A DNA stretch of 42,718 nt, from contig NZ_JAJDOP010000021.1 in the NCBI RefSeq assembly GCF_020595095.1, positions 1-42,718 on the forward strand, in the 5' to 3' direction. Shown here piece by piece: positions 1 through 7,548 of this stretch (the stretch's first letter is position 1; every line of letters starts with the position of its first letter). The notes under the pieces were generated by a model. That model was not told the DNA's origin. It saw only the letters and a list, made by a program, of their open reading frames with translations, and did no database searches. This DNA comes from Microvirga rosea (lineage in GTDB: Bacteria; Pseudomonadota; Alphaproteobacteria; Rhizobiales; Beijerinckiaceae). The position numbers and the translations under genes are program-made.

Positions 1-127
1 TGGGGACAACATTGCGATGGAAGTGACGCTGATTGCTCCGATCGCCATGGAAGAAAAGCTGCGCTTTGCCATCCGCGAAGGCGGCCGCACCGTCGGTGCC
101 GGCGTCGTCGCTCAGGTCATGGATTAA
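1..127 (+). CDS. tuf: Elongation factor Tu, C-terminal fragment (partial)
   Basis: The window opens inside a gene whose last 41 residues match the end of EF-Tu domain III, including LIAPIAMEEKLRFAIREGG and TVGAGVVAQVMD before the TAA at 125-127. EF-Tu is the GTPase that delivers aminoacyl-tRNA to the ribosome. The frame begins at base 2. Only the C-terminus is present, so the GTPase domain cannot be checked. Its position directly before rpsJ is the usual str-S10 junction of alphaproteobacteria. Confidence 0.95.
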   Translation, partial: GDNIAMEVTLIAPIAMEEKLRFAIREGGRTVGAGVVAQVMD

Positions 128-149
128 TTCGAAGAGGATCAAAGGAGTG

Positions 150-163
150 GGCCGGTTTCGGCC
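150..163 (+). promoter_or_regulatory. Small GC hairpin between tuf and rpsJ
   Basis: GGCCG (150-154) and CGGCC (159-163) form a perfect 5-bp stem around a 4-base loop in the 63-base tuf-rpsJ spacer. No T-run follows, so it is not a convincing terminator. It may mark processing or partial attenuation between the str and S10 parts. A ribosome binding site GAGG lies at 180-183. Confidence 0.35.
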
Positions 164-190
164 GGTCTTCTCCCTTGTTGAGGTCAACCC

Positions 191-499
191 ATGAACGGTC
201 AGAATATTCGCATTCGCCTTAAGGCGTTCGACCATCGGATCCTCGACGCTTCGACACGGGAAATCGTGTCGACCGCGAAGCGGACCGGCGCTCAGGTGCG
301 CGGGCCTATCCCGCTGCCGACGCGCATTGAGCGCTTTACGGTGCTTCGCTCGCCGCACATCGACAAGAAGTCGCGCGAGCAATTCGAGATGCGCACTCAC
401 AAGCGTGTTCTCGATATCGTGGACCCCACTCCCCAGACGGTGGACGCGCTGATGAAGCTCGACCTCGCCGCGGGCGTGGACGTGGAGATCAAGCTCTAA
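191..499 (+). CDS. rpsJ: 30S ribosomal protein S10
   Basis: This 102-residue protein has the normal S10 length. It shows the N-terminal RIRLKAFDHR and central PLPTRIERFTVLRSPH segments of the family. S10 is part of the 30S head and, as known from E. coli, also pairs with NusB in antitermination. The start is set by GAGG 7 bases upstream of ATG 191. The TAA stop (497-499) is buried in the stem of a strong inverted repeat at 491-518. Confidence 0.98.
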   Translation: MNGQNIRIRLKAFDHRILDASTREIVSTAKRTGAQVRGPIPLPTRIERFTVLRSPHIDKKSREQFEMRTHKRVLDIVDPTPQTVDALMKLDLAAGVDVEIKL

Positions 500-518
500 G
501 CCTTTTGGCTTGGAGCTT
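491..518 (+). promoter_or_regulatory. 12-bp stem-loop enclosing the rpsJ stop codon
   Basis: Bases 491-502 pair with 507-518 around a TTTT loop. All twelve pairs form, one of them G-U. The stem includes the rpsJ TAA at 497-499, so a terminating ribosome would cover the left arm. No poly-T tract follows. This looks like an intercistronic stability or processing element, or a translation-coupled attenuator, ahead of rplC. Confidence 0.6.
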
Positions 519-547
519 TCGGTAGGACACGCCGAGAGGATACGCAC

Positions 548-1276
548 ATGCGCTCAGGCGTCATTGCACAAAAGGTCGGGATGACACGCGTCTTCACGGA
601 TGCGGGTGAGCATGTCCCGGTGACGGTTTTGAAGGTCGATCAGTGCCAAGTGGTCGCCCATCGGACCAAGGATAAGAACGGCTATGTTGCGCTGCAGGTC
701 GGCGTCGGCAAGGCCAAGGTGAAGAACGTTTCGAAGGCCGAGCGCGGACGTTTCTCCGTCGCAAAGGTCGAGCCGAAGCGCAAGCTTGCGGAGTTCCGCG
801 TTTCCGAGGATGCGATCATCCCCGTGGGCGCCGAGATCACCGCGGACCACTTCGTCGCCGGTCAGTTCGTGGATGTCACGGGCACGACGACGGGTAAGGG
901 CTTCGCCGGCGGTATGAAGCGCTGGAACTTCGGCGGTCTGCGCGCCACTCACGGCGTGTCGATCTCCCACCGCTCCATTGGCTCAACCGGTGGGCGCCAG
1001 GATCCAGGCCGGACGTTCAAGAACAAGAAGATGCCGGGTCACCTCGGTGTCGAGCGCGTGACCACGCAGAACCTGCGTGTCGTGTCGACCGACCCTGAGC
1101 GCGGTCTGATCCTTGTCGAAGGCGCCGTTCCCGGCGTCGCCGGCGGCTGGATCTTCGTCCGCGACGCGGTGAAGCGCAAGCTGCCGAACGATGTGCCGAT
1201 GCCCGGCAAGTTCCGTGCAGCCAACGACGCTGCGCCGGCCGCTCAGGCTGACCAGGCCCAAGAGGAGAATGCGTGA
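548..1276 (+). CDS. rplC: 50S ribosomal protein L3
   Basis: This 242-residue protein starts MRSGVIAQKVGMTRVF, the typical L3 N-terminus, and has the RQDPGRTFKNKKMPGHLG loop that reaches toward the peptidyl transferase centre. L3 nucleates early 50S assembly. A GAGAGGA ribosome binding site precedes ATG 548. The last 20 or so residues are an Ala/Gln-rich tail beyond the conserved core. The TGA stop shares a base with the rplD ATG, which suggests translational coupling. Confidence 0.98.
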   Translation: MRSGVIAQKVGMTRVFTDAGEHVPVTVLKVDQCQVVAHRTKDKNGYVALQVGVGKAKVKNVSKAERGRFSVAKVEPKRKLAEFRVSEDAIIPVGAEITADHFVAGQFVDVTGTTTGKGFAGGMKRWNFGGLRATHGVSISHRSIGSTGGRQDPGRTFKNKKMPGHLGVERVTTQNLRVVSTDPERGLILVEGAVPGVAGGWIFVRDAVKRKLPNDVPMPGKFRAANDAAPAAQADQAQEENA

Positions 1277-1896
1277 TGAAACTCGACGTCACCACGCTTG
1301 ATGGCAACAAGGCCGGCTCGGTCGATCTGGACGAGGCCATTTTCGGTCTTGATCCGCGTGCCGATCTTCTCGCCCGTTGCGTCCGTTGGCAGCTTGCGAA
1401 GCGCCAGGCCGGCACGCACGCCGTGAAGAATCGCTCGGCCATCGACCGGACGACCAAGAAGGTCTACAAGCAGAAGGGCACCGGTAACGCCCGCCACGGC
1501 GCCGCGAGCGCTCCCCAGTTCCGGGGCGGCGGTCGCGCCTTCGGCCCGCAGGTTCGCAGCCATGCCCATGACCTTCCCAAGAAGGTCCGTGCTCTGGCTC
1601 TGAAGCATGCGCTCTCGTCCAAGGCCAAGGACGCTTCGCTCATCGTCGTCGACGAGGTGCAGCTGTCCGAGCCCAAGACGAAGGCTCTTGTGGAGCGGTT
1701 CGGCAAGCTCGGGCTCGCGAATGCCCTGATCATTGGCGGTGCCGAGATCGAGGGGAACTTCCAGCGGGCTGCGCGCAACATCCCGAACATCGACGTCCTG
1801 CCGGTGCAGGGCATCAACGTCTATGACATTCTCCGTCGCGAGAAGCTCGTTCTCACGAAGGCGGCTGTCGATGCGCTGGAGGCGCGCTTCAAATGA
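1276..1896 (+). CDS. rplD: 50S ribosomal protein L4
   Basis: L4 binds 23S rRNA and lines the exit tunnel. In E. coli it also represses the S10 operon, but no homologous leader is recognisable here. The 206-residue product has the Arg/Gly-rich tunnel loop (KGTGNARHGAASAPQFRGGG). I chose ATG 1276, which overlaps the rplC TGA as TGATG. A GTG at 1273 would add one residue and cannot be excluded. The gene overlaps rplW by 4 bases. Confidence 0.97.
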   Translation: MKLDVTTLDGNKAGSVDLDEAIFGLDPRADLLARCVRWQLAKRQAGTHAVKNRSAIDRTTKKVYKQKGTGNARHGAASAPQFRGGGRAFGPQVRSHAHDLPKKVRALALKHALSSKAKDASLIVVDEVQLSEPKTKALVERFGKLGLANALIIGGAEIEGNFQRAARNIPNIDVLPVQGINVYDILRREKLVLTKAAVDALEARFK

Positions 1897-2189
1897 GCCT
1901 GGACCCGCGCCATTACGATGTGATCGTAAGCCCGGTCATTACCGAGAAGGCTACGACCCTGTCCGATCAGAACAAGGTCGTCTTCAAGGTGAAGCCGGAT
2001 GCGACGAAGCCGCAGATCAAGGAAGCGGTTGAGAAGCTGTTCGATGTCAAGGTGAAGAGCGTCAACACGCTCGTCACCAAGGGCAAGGTAAAGATGTTCC
2101 GCGGCACCCGCGGCCAGCGGTCGGACGTGAAGAAGGCGGTTGTAACCCTCGAAGAGGGCCAGACCATCGACGTCACGACGGGCCTCTGA
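1893..2189 (+). CDS. rplW: 50S ribosomal protein L23
   Basis: This 98-residue L23 is recognisable from YDVIVSPVITEKAT near the N-terminus and VKSVNTLVTKGKVK in the middle. L23 sits at the tunnel exit and is the docking site for trigger factor and SRP. It starts within the ATGA overlap with rplD, so translation is probably coupled. Confidence 0.98.
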   Translation: MSLDPRHYDVIVSPVITEKATTLSDQNKVVFKVKPDATKPQIKEAVEKLFDVKVKSVNTLVTKGKVKMFRGTRGQRSDVKKAVVTLEEGQTIDVTTGL

Positions 2190-2209
2190 TCGGTTGAGAG
2201 AGTGATCCG

Positions 2210-3046
2210 ATGGCTTTGAAGACTTTCAAACCAATCACCCCCGGGCTGCGCCAGCTGGTGATCGTGGACCGCAGCGAGCTCTACAAGGGCAAGCCGGTCA
2301 AGACGCTGACGGAGGGCAAGTCGTCCTCCGGCGGCCGCAACAATCTGGGTCGCGTGACCGTCCGCTTCCGTGGCGGTGGTCACAAGCGCACCCTGCGCAA
2401 TATCGACTTCAAGCGCCGCGGGCGTATGGGTGATGTCGCGACCGTGGAGCGGATCGAGTACGATCCGAACCGCAGCGCCTTCATCGCTCTGATCCGCTAC
2501 GCTGACGGCGAGCTGTCCTACATCCTGGCCCCGCAGCGCCTTGCTGCCGGCGATCAGGTGTCGGCGGGCGAGCAGGTCGACATTAAGCCGGGCAATGCGA
2601 TGCCGATCGGCAACATGCCGGTGGGAACGATCATCCACAATGTCGAGCTGAAGATCGGCCGCGGCGGCGCTATCGCCCGCTCCGCCGGAACTTATGCTCA
2701 GATCGTGGGTCGCGATCAGGGCTATGTCACGGTCCGCCTGAACTCGGGCGAGCAGCGCATGGTCCATGGCCAATGCTTCGCAAGCGTCGGCGCCGTATCC
2801 AACCCCGACCACATGAATACGTCGGTCGGTAAGGCCGGTCGTAACCGCTGGCTCGGCAAGCGTCCGCACAACCGCGGCGTTGCGATGAACCCCATCGACC
2901 ACCCGCACGGTGGTGGTGAGGGCCGTACCTCGGGCGGTCGCCATCCGGTGACCCCGTGGGGTATTCCGACCAAGGGCAAGAAAACCCGTTCGAACAAGCG
3001 GACCGACAAGTTCATTGTGTCGAGCCGCCACGCACGGAAGAAGTAA
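2210..3046 (+). CDS. rplB: 50S ribosomal protein L2
   Basis: This 278-residue L2 is full length. It begins MALKTFKPITPGLRQLV and contains the near-invariant NPIDHPHGGGEGRTSGGR stretch, whose histidine lies near the peptidyl transferase centre. It is needed for subunit association and peptide-bond formation. A purine-rich GAGAGTG site lies upstream of ATG 2210, in the 20-base spacer after rplW. Confidence 0.98.
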   Translation: MALKTFKPITPGLRQLVIVDRSELYKGKPVKTLTEGKSSSGGRNNLGRVTVRFRGGGHKRTLRNIDFKRRGRMGDVATVERIEYDPNRSAFIALIRYADGELSYILAPQRLAAGDQVSAGEQVDIKPGNAMPIGNMPVGTIIHNVELKIGRGGAIARSAGTYAQIVGRDQGYVTVRLNSGEQRMVHGQCFASVGAVSNPDHMNTSVGKAGRNRWLGKRPHNRGVAMNPIDHPHGGGEGRTSGGRHPVTPWGIPTKGKKTRSNKRTDKFIVSSRHARKK

Positions 3047-3061
3047 GGACAGAGGCACGTC

Positions 3062-3340
3062 ATGGCACGTTCGCTTTGGAAGGGCCCGTTTGTTGACGGC
3101 TACCTCCTCAAGAAGGCCGAGGCTGCCCGTGGTGCGGGCCGCAACGAGGTCATCAAGATCTGGAGCCGCCGCTCCACGATCCTCCCGCAGTTCGTGGGCC
3201 TCACGTTCGGGGTCTACAACGGTCAGAAGCACATTCCCGTCTACGTGAGCGAGGAAATGGTGGGTCATAAGTTCGGTGAGTTCTCGCCGACCCGCACCTT
3301 CCACGGCCACGCGGCGGACAAGAAGGCGAAGAGGAAGTAA
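3062..3340 (+). CDS. rpsS: 30S ribosomal protein S19
   Basis: This 92-residue S19 has the family N-terminus MARSLWKGPFVDGYLL and the GHKFGEFSPTRTFHGH segment. It forms a head complex with S13 near the A-site. The 15-base spacer to rplB and one-base spacer to rplV fit the compact S10 order. Confidence 0.98.
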   Translation: MARSLWKGPFVDGYLLKKAEAARGAGRNEVIKIWSRRSTILPQFVGLTFGVYNGQKHIPVYVSEEMVGHKFGEFSPTRTFHGHAADKKAKRK

Positions 3341-3341
3341 G

Positions 3342-3722
3342 ATGGGTAAGGCCGCGACATCCCGCGCGCTGAGCGACAACGAGGCGCAAGCCGTTGCCCG
3401 CATGCTGCGCGTCAGCCCCCAGAAGCTCAATCTTGTTGCGGGCCTTATCCGTGGCAAGAAGGTTTCGACCGCTCTCGCCGATCTCGAGTTTTCGCGCAAG
3501 CGGATTGCTCGTGATGTGAAGAAGTGCCTTGAAAGCGCCATCGCCAACGCTGAGAACAACCACAACCTCGATGTGGACGATCTCGTCGTCAGCCAGGCAT
3601 TCGTAGGCAAGGCGCTCGTCATGAAGCGCTTCCATGCCCGGGCTCGTGGCCGGGGCGCCCGTATCATGAAGCCGTTCTCGAACCTCACGATCGTGGTTCG
3701 GGAAGTCGCCGAACAGGCGTAA
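3342..3722 (+). CDS. rplV: 50S ribosomal protein L22
   Basis: L22 spans the large subunit, and its beta-hairpin lines the exit tunnel near the macrolide site. The 126-residue product includes LRVSPQKLNLVAGLIRGKK and HARARGRGARIMKPFSN. I chose ATG 3342, one base after the rpsS stop. An earlier in-frame start at 3276 would lie deep inside rpsS and lacks family support. Confidence 0.97.
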   Translation: MGKAATSRALSDNEAQAVARMLRVSPQKLNLVAGLIRGKKVSTALADLEFSRKRIARDVKKCLESAIANAENNHNLDVDDLVVSQAFVGKALVMKRFHARARGRGARIMKPFSNLTIVVREVAEQA

Positions 3723-3733
3723 AGGAGAACCAG

Positions 3734-4438
3734 ATGGGTCAGAAAGTTAACCCGATCGGTCTTCGGCTCGGCATCAACCGGACCTGGGACTCGCGCTGGT
3801 TCGCCGGCAAGGGCGAGTACGCGAAGCTGATGCATGAGGACATCGCCATCCGCGATGCGCTCATGAAGCAGCTCAAGCAGGCCGCCGTTTCGAAGATCGT
3901 GATCGAGCGCCCGCACAAGAAGTGCCGCGTTACCATTCACTCGGGTCGTCCGGGTGTGGTGATCGGCAAGAAGGGCGCCGATATCGAAAAGCTGCGCAAG
4001 CTCGTGTCCAAGATGACGGACGCGGACGTCGCGATCAACATCGTCGAAGTCCGTAAGCCCGAAGTCGACGCGACCCTGGTGGCCGACTCGATCGCTCAGC
4101 AGCTCGAGCGTCGTGTTGCGTTCCGCCGCGCCATGAAGCGCGCCGTTCAGTCGGCGATGCGTCTGGGCGCCGAGGGCATCCGCATCAACTGCTCGGGTCG
4201 CCTCGGCGGCGCCGAAATCGCCCGTCTCGAATGGTACCGCGAAGGCCGCGTTCCGCTCCACACCCTGCGTGCGGATGTCGATTACGGAACGTCGACCGCC
4301 TTCACGACCTATGGCACGTGCGGCATCAAGGTCTGGATCTTCAAGGGTGAAATCCTTGAGCACGACCCGATGGCGCAGGACAAGCGCATGAACGACGAAG
4401 GGGGCCGCTCGGGTGGCCGCCGCGAGCAAGCGGCGTAA
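3734..4438 (+). CDS. rpsC: 30S ribosomal protein S3
   Basis: This 234-residue S3 has the N-terminal MGQKVNPIGLRLGI, a type-II KH domain with the GVVIGKKGADIEKL loop, and the C-terminal S3 domain with INCSGRLGGAEIAR. S3 helps form the mRNA entry tunnel. AAGGAG precedes the ATG by a short spacer. The tail is rich in Gly, Arg and acidic residues. Confidence 0.98.
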   Translation: MGQKVNPIGLRLGINRTWDSRWFAGKGEYAKLMHEDIAIRDALMKQLKQAAVSKIVIERPHKKCRVTIHSGRPGVVIGKKGADIEKLRKLVSKMTDADVAINIVEVRKPEVDATLVADSIAQQLERRVAFRRAMKRAVQSAMRLGAEGIRINCSGRLGGAEIARLEWYREGRVPLHTLRADVDYGTSTAFTTYGTCGIKVWIFKGEILEHDPMAQDKRMNDEGGRSGGRREQAA

Positions 4439-4462
4439 CCGAGAGGTCAGGAGAGGTTTGCC

Positions 4463-4876
4463 ATGTTGCAACCGAAGAAGACAAAATTCCGGAAGCAGTT
4501 CAAGGGCCGTATCTCCGGCACTGCGAAGGGCGGAACGGATCTTAATTTCGGCCAGTTCGGCCTGAAGGCGATGGAACCCGAGCGTGTCAACGCCCGGCAG
4601 ATCGAGGCGGCACGCCGCGCGATCACCCGCGCCATGAAGCGCGTGGGTCGGGTTTGGATCCGCGTGTTCCCGGACGTGCCGGTGTCGACCAAGCCGACCG
4701 AAGTGCGTATGGGTAAGGGCAAGGGCGCTCCCGAATATTGGGCGGCCCGCGTGAAGCCTGGCCGTATCATGTTCGAGATCGATGGCGTGAACGAGGAGAC
4801 CGCCCGCGAGGCGCTCCGCCTCGGCGCTGCCAAGCTCCCGATCAAGACGCGCTTCATCCAGCGCATCGCTGAGTAA
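4463..4876 (+). CDS. rplP: 50S ribosomal protein L16
   Basis: This 137-residue L16 begins MLQPKKTKFRKQFKGR and contains KPTEVRMGKGKGAPEYW, the conserved loop near the A-site tRNA elbow. It helps organise the A site. The S3-L16-L29 order is the standard one. Its stop is followed within 10 bases by the rpmC start, with a GGAGGAG ribosome binding site between. Confidence 0.98.
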   Translation: MLQPKKTKFRKQFKGRISGTAKGGTDLNFGQFGLKAMEPERVNARQIEAARRAITRAMKRVGRVWIRVFPDVPVSTKPTEVRMGKGKGAPEYWAARVKPGRIMFEIDGVNEETAREALRLGAAKLPIKTRFIQRIAE

Positions 4877-4886
4877 GGAGGAGATC

Positions 4887-5099
4887 ATGAAGTCGAAGCA
4901 GAGAACCTCTGATCTCAAGGCCATGTCGGCGGACCAGCTGTCGGACGAGCTCCTGAATCTGAAGAAGGAGCAGTTCAACCTGCGCTTCCAGCGCGCAACT
5001 GGACAGCTCGAAAACACCGGACGCGTCCGTGAGGTCCGCAAGGACATCGCCCGCGTCAAGACGCTGCAGCGCCAGAAGCCGGCGCCGGCGAAGGCTTAA
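4887..5099 (+). CDS. rpmC: 50S ribosomal protein L29
   Basis: This 70-residue, mostly helical, charged protein has the L29 core LKKEQFNLRFQRATGQLEN followed by a VRKDIARVKT segment. L29 sits at the tunnel exit beside L23. GGAGGAG lies 4 bases upstream of ATG 4887. The short Ala/Pro/Lys tail is beyond the core. Confidence 0.97.
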   Translation: MKSKQRTSDLKAMSADQLSDELLNLKKEQFNLRFQRATGQLENTGRVREVRKDIARVKTLQRQKPAPAKA

Positions 5100-5110
5100 G
5101 GGGAATCAGG

Positions 5111-5350
5111 ATGCCGAAGCGCGTTTTGCAGGGCGTCGTTGTCAGCGATAAGCAGGACAAGACGGTCGTCGTGAAGGTGGAGCGCCGTTTTACGCACCCG
5201 GTCATGAAGAAGACCGTGCGTAAGACGAAGAACTACCACGCTCATGACGAGAATAATCAAGCCAAGGTTGGCGACACGGTCTTCATCGAGGAGTCCAAGC
5301 CGCTTTCCAAACTCAAGACCTGGGTGCTCGTGGACCAGCCGAAGGCCTAA
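5111..5350 (+). CDS. rpsQ: 30S ribosomal protein S17
   Basis: This 79-residue S17 begins MPKRVLQGVVVSDKQDKT and has the OB-fold primary rRNA-binding core with KTKNYHAHDE. It is the last gene of the S10-type block before a 162-base spacer. Its TAA (5348-5350) is itself the triloop of a GGCC-TAA-GGCC hairpin. Confidence 0.98.
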   Translation: MPKRVLQGVVVSDKQDKTVVVKVERRFTHPVMKKTVRKTKNYHAHDENNQAKVGDTVFIEESKPLSKLKTWVLVDQPKA

Positions 5351-5359
5351 GGCCGTTCG
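5340..5359 (+). promoter_or_regulatory. Hairpin with the rpsQ stop codon as its loop
   Basis: CGAAGGCC (5340-5347) pairs with GGCC (5351-5354) and, across one bulged G, TTCG (5356-5359). The three loop bases are the rpsQ TAA. It is a compact 8-bp element directly at the point of translation termination. Confidence 0.45.
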
Positions 5360-5367
5360 ATTGGGAC

Positions 5368-5396
5368 TTGTCTAACGAGGGCGGCTCGTGTATACG
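5368..5396 (+). promoter_or_regulatory. Candidate spc promoter before rplN
   Basis: TTGTCT (5368-5373) and TATACG (5391-5396) are separated by exactly 17 bp, preceded by a C as in the alphaproteobacterial CTTG-type -35. E. coli has a known promoter at this rpsQ-rplN junction. The -10 lies in the loop of the inverted repeat at 5377-5405, so promoter and hairpin overlap. No transcript data back this. Confidence 0.45.
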
Positions 5397-5405
5397 GCCG
5401 CCTTT
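5377..5405 (+). terminator. Terminator-like hairpin after rpsQ
   Basis: GGCGGC (5380-5385) pairs perfectly with GCCGCC (5397-5402). The stem extends by G-U and A-T pairs into GAG and TTT, around an 11-base loop. The T-run is only three long, so termination is probably partial. It could lower readthrough from the S10 genes into the spc genes. Confidence 0.4.
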
Positions 5406-5421
5406 CTCGACATGAAGGGCA

Positions 5422-5478
5422 GGGGACGTCAGATCCCCATCAGGCGTAGTCCGGGAAGGCAATCGTGCCTTGGCCCGG
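5422..5478 (+). promoter_or_regulatory. Two tandem hairpins in the rplN leader
   Basis: The first is GGGGA (5422-5426) with TCCCC (5434-5438). The second is CCGGGAAGGCA (5451-5461) with TGCCTT (5466-5471) and CCCGG (5474-5478), an 11-bp stem interrupted only by a GG bulge. They lie 35-91 bases upstream of ATG 5513. A ribosomal-protein binding site or an RNA stability element is possible, but no known motif is recognised. Confidence 0.45.
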
Positions 5479-5512
5479 AAACCTGTCTGAAACAAAGGAA
5501 AGGATCAAAGCC

Positions 5513-5881
5513 ATGATCCAGATGCAGACGAATCTAGACGTCGCCGATAACTCCGGCGCCCGTCGCGTGATGTGCATCAAGGTTCTCGGTGGTTCGAAGC
5601 GTAAGTACGCTTCCGTCGGCGATATTATCGTCGTCTCCGTCAAAGAAGCTATTCCGCGCGGCCGCGTGAAGAAGGGCGACGTCATGAAGGCGGTCGTCGT
5701 TCGTACGGCCAAGGACATCCGTCGCGCCGACGGGTCCGTGATCCGGTTCGACCGGAACGCCGCGGTTCTGATCAACAATCAGAAAGAGCCTGTGGGCACT
5801 CGTATCTTTGGCCCGGTTCCCCGTGAACTGCGTGCCAAGAACCACATGAAGATCATCTCATTGGCACCGGAGGTGCTCTAA
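5513..5881 (+). CDS. rplN: 50S ribosomal protein L14
   Basis: L14 contacts L19 and helps form intersubunit bridges. The 122 residues from ATG 5513 start MIQMQTNLDVADNSGARRV, the exact family N-terminus, so a longer in-frame extension to 5465 is rejected. Most family members are also 122 residues. The stop TAA shares its last base with the rplX ATG. Confidence 0.98.
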   Translation: MIQMQTNLDVADNSGARRVMCIKVLGGSKRKYASVGDIIVVSVKEAIPRGRVKKGDVMKAVVVRTAKDIRRADGSVIRFDRNAAVLINNQKEPVGTRIFGPVPRELRAKNHMKIISLAPEVL

Positions 5882-6198
5882 TGGCCGCGAAGATCAAGAA
5901 GGGCGATAAGGTCGTCGTCCTGACCGGTCGCGACAAGGGCAAGACCGGTGAAGTCGTTCAGGTCATGCCGAAGGAGGAGCGCGTGCTCGTCCGTGGCGTG
6001 AACGTCGTAAAGCGTCACCAGCGCCAGACGGCATCTCAAGAGGGCGGTATCGTCTCGAAAGAGGCACCGATCCATTTGTCGAACCTGGCCTATGCAGACC
6101 CGAAGGACGGCAAGCCGACCCGGGTCGGTTTCAAAGTTCTCGAAGACGGCCGCAAGGTTCGTTTCGCTAAGCGTTCGGGAGACCTGATCGATGGCTAA
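5881..6198 (+). CDS. rplX: 50S ribosomal protein L24
   Basis: This 105-residue L24 has the KOW motif at its N-terminus (KIKKGDKVVVLTGRDKGKTG). L24 initiates 50S assembly and later sits by the tunnel exit. Its gene overlaps rplN by one base and rplE by eight bases, implying coupled translation. Confidence 0.98.
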   Translation: MAAKIKKGDKVVVLTGRDKGKTGEVVQVMPKEERVLVRGVNVVKRHQRQTASQEGGIVSKEAPIHLSNLAYADPKDGKPTRVGFKVLEDGRKVRFAKRSGDLIDG

Positions 6199-6757
6199 GG
6201 TTCAGGTGGACGGCTATACGCCGCGTCTGCGGAAGCACTACGAAGAAGTCGTGCGTCCGAAGCTCATTGAAGAATTCGGCTACAAGAACCCCATGGAAGT
6301 TCCGAAGATCGACAAGATCGTTCTGAACATGGGTGTTGGCGAGTCGACCGCCGATTCGAAGAAGGCCTCCGTGGCGGCCGGAGATCTGGCGCTCATCGCC
6401 GGTCAGAAGCCGGTGATCACGAAGGCCCGCAAGGCGATCTCGCAGTTCAAGGTCCGCGAGGGTATGCCGATCGGCGCGAAGGTCACGCTCCGCAAGGCGC
6501 GTATGTACGAGTTCATCGATCGTCTCGTGACCGTGGCTCTTCCCCGCGTTCGCGACTTCCGGGGTCTCAACCCGCGGTCGTTCGACGGCCGCGGCAACTA
6601 CGCCCTCGGGATCAAGGAGCACCTCGTGTTCCCTGAGATCAACTACGACAAGGTCGAGCAGGTTTGGGGTATGGACATCATCATCGCCACGACGGCGAAG
6701 ACTGACGATGAAGCCCGCGCCCTCCTGCGTCACTTCAACTTCCCGTTCCGGCAGTGA
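6191..6757 (+). CDS. rplE: 50S ribosomal protein L5
   Basis: This 188-residue L5 contains NPMEVPKIDKIVLNMGVGE and the C-terminal MDIIIATTAKTDDEARALL segment. It binds 5S rRNA and contacts P-site tRNA. The start is inside rplX. The TGA stop at 6755-6757 forms one end of a perfect 7-bp inverted repeat. Confidence 0.98.
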   Translation: MAKVQVDGYTPRLRKHYEEVVRPKLIEEFGYKNPMEVPKIDKIVLNMGVGESTADSKKASVAAGDLALIAGQKPVITKARKAISQFKVREGMPIGAKVTLRKARMYEFIDRLVTVALPRVRDFRGLNPRSFDGRGNYALGIKEHLVFPEINYDKVEQVWGMDIIIATTAKTDDEARALLRHFNFPFRQ

Positions 6758-6772
6758 GGACAGCAGTCCTCA
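6755..6772 (+). promoter_or_regulatory. 7-bp hairpin on the rplE stop codon
   Basis: TGAGGAC (6755-6761) pairs perfectly with GTCCTCA (6766-6772) around AGCA. The first three bases are the rplE stop. The hairpin fills much of the 39-base spacer to rpsN and has no T-run. Confidence 0.5.
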
Positions 6773-6796
6773 AACGCGGACACTGGAGAAAAATGT

Positions 6797-7102
6797 ATGG
6801 CTAAGAAAAGCGCTATTGAGAAGAACAAGCTCCGTCGCAAGCTGGTGAAGAAGTTCGCCGGCAGGCGTGAACGCCTTCTGGCGGTCGCCAACGACGAGTC
6901 CAAGTCCATGGAGGAGCGCTTCGAGGCGCGCCTCAAGCTGGCTGAGCTCCCCCGCAACGCGAACCCGACCCGCATCCGCAACCGGTGCGAAGTCACGGGC
7001 CGCCCGCGGGCCTATTACCGCAAGCTCGGCATGTCGCGTGTCGCATTGCGTGAGCTCGGTTCGAACGGCCTGATTCCAGGTCTCGTGAAGTCCAGCTGGT
7101 AA
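6797..7102 (+). CDS. rpsN: 30S ribosomal protein S14 (zinc-free type)
   Basis: This 101-residue S14 is the long form without the paired CxxC zinc motifs; only one cysteine (NRCEVTGRPRAYYRK) is present. It has the conserved C-terminal GMSRVALREL. S14 is in the 30S head. Its place between rplE and rpsH is standard. The zinc-free form avoids zinc dependence of this ribosome position. Confidence 0.98.
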   Translation: MAKKSAIEKNKLRRKLVKKFAGRRERLLAVANDESKSMEERFEARLKLAELPRNANPTRIRNRCEVTGRPRAYYRKLGMSRVALRELGSNGLIPGLVKSSW

Positions 7103-7115
7103 GGGAGGGCATCAT

Positions 7116-7511
7116 ATGATCAACGATCCGTTGGGCGATATGCTCACCCGTATCCGCAACGCGCAGATGCGTCGTCGCGGAAACGTCTCCACACCTGGCT
7201 CGAAGCTGCGTGCCCGCGTTCTCGACGTGCTCAAGAGCGAAGGCTACATCCGCGATTATTCGCAGACGGAGTTCGGCAACGGCCGTACCGAGTTTTCGAT
7301 CGAGCTGAAGTACTACGATGGCCAGCCGGTGATTCGCTCGATCGAGCGCGTCTCCAAGCCGGGCCGCCGCGTGTATGCTTCCGTCGACACCATGCCCCGC
7401 GTGGCCGACGGACTTGGCATCACCATTCTCTCGACGCCGCAGGGCGTGATGGCCGATCATGAGGCCCGCGAGAAGAACGTGGGCGGCGAAGTGCTCTGCA
7501 AGGTCTTCTAA
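7116..7511 (+). CDS. rpsH: 30S ribosomal protein S8
   Basis: This 131-residue S8 begins INDPLGDMLTRIRNAQ. Its C-terminal half has the STPQGVMADHEAREKNVGG segment that binds helix 21 of 16S rRNA. In E. coli S8 represses the spc operon at rplE; no copy of that RNA site was recognised here. GGGAGGG precedes ATG 7116. Confidence 0.98.
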   Translation: MINDPLGDMLTRIRNAQMRRRGNVSTPGSKLRARVLDVLKSEGYIRDYSQTEFGNGRTEFSIELKYYDGQPVIRSIERVSKPGRRVYASVDTMPRVADGLGITILSTPQGVMADHEAREKNVGGEVLCKVF

Positions 7512-7548
7512 GATCGAGCGGACGCACAGAACCACGGAGATTACGAAT

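Noticed and set aside
1967..5059. A 1,030-codon open frame on the minus strand across rplW to rpmC
   Set aside because: It lies antisense to nine strongly conserved ribosomal genes, has no recognisable domain, and such frames arise from codon bias in GC-rich genes.
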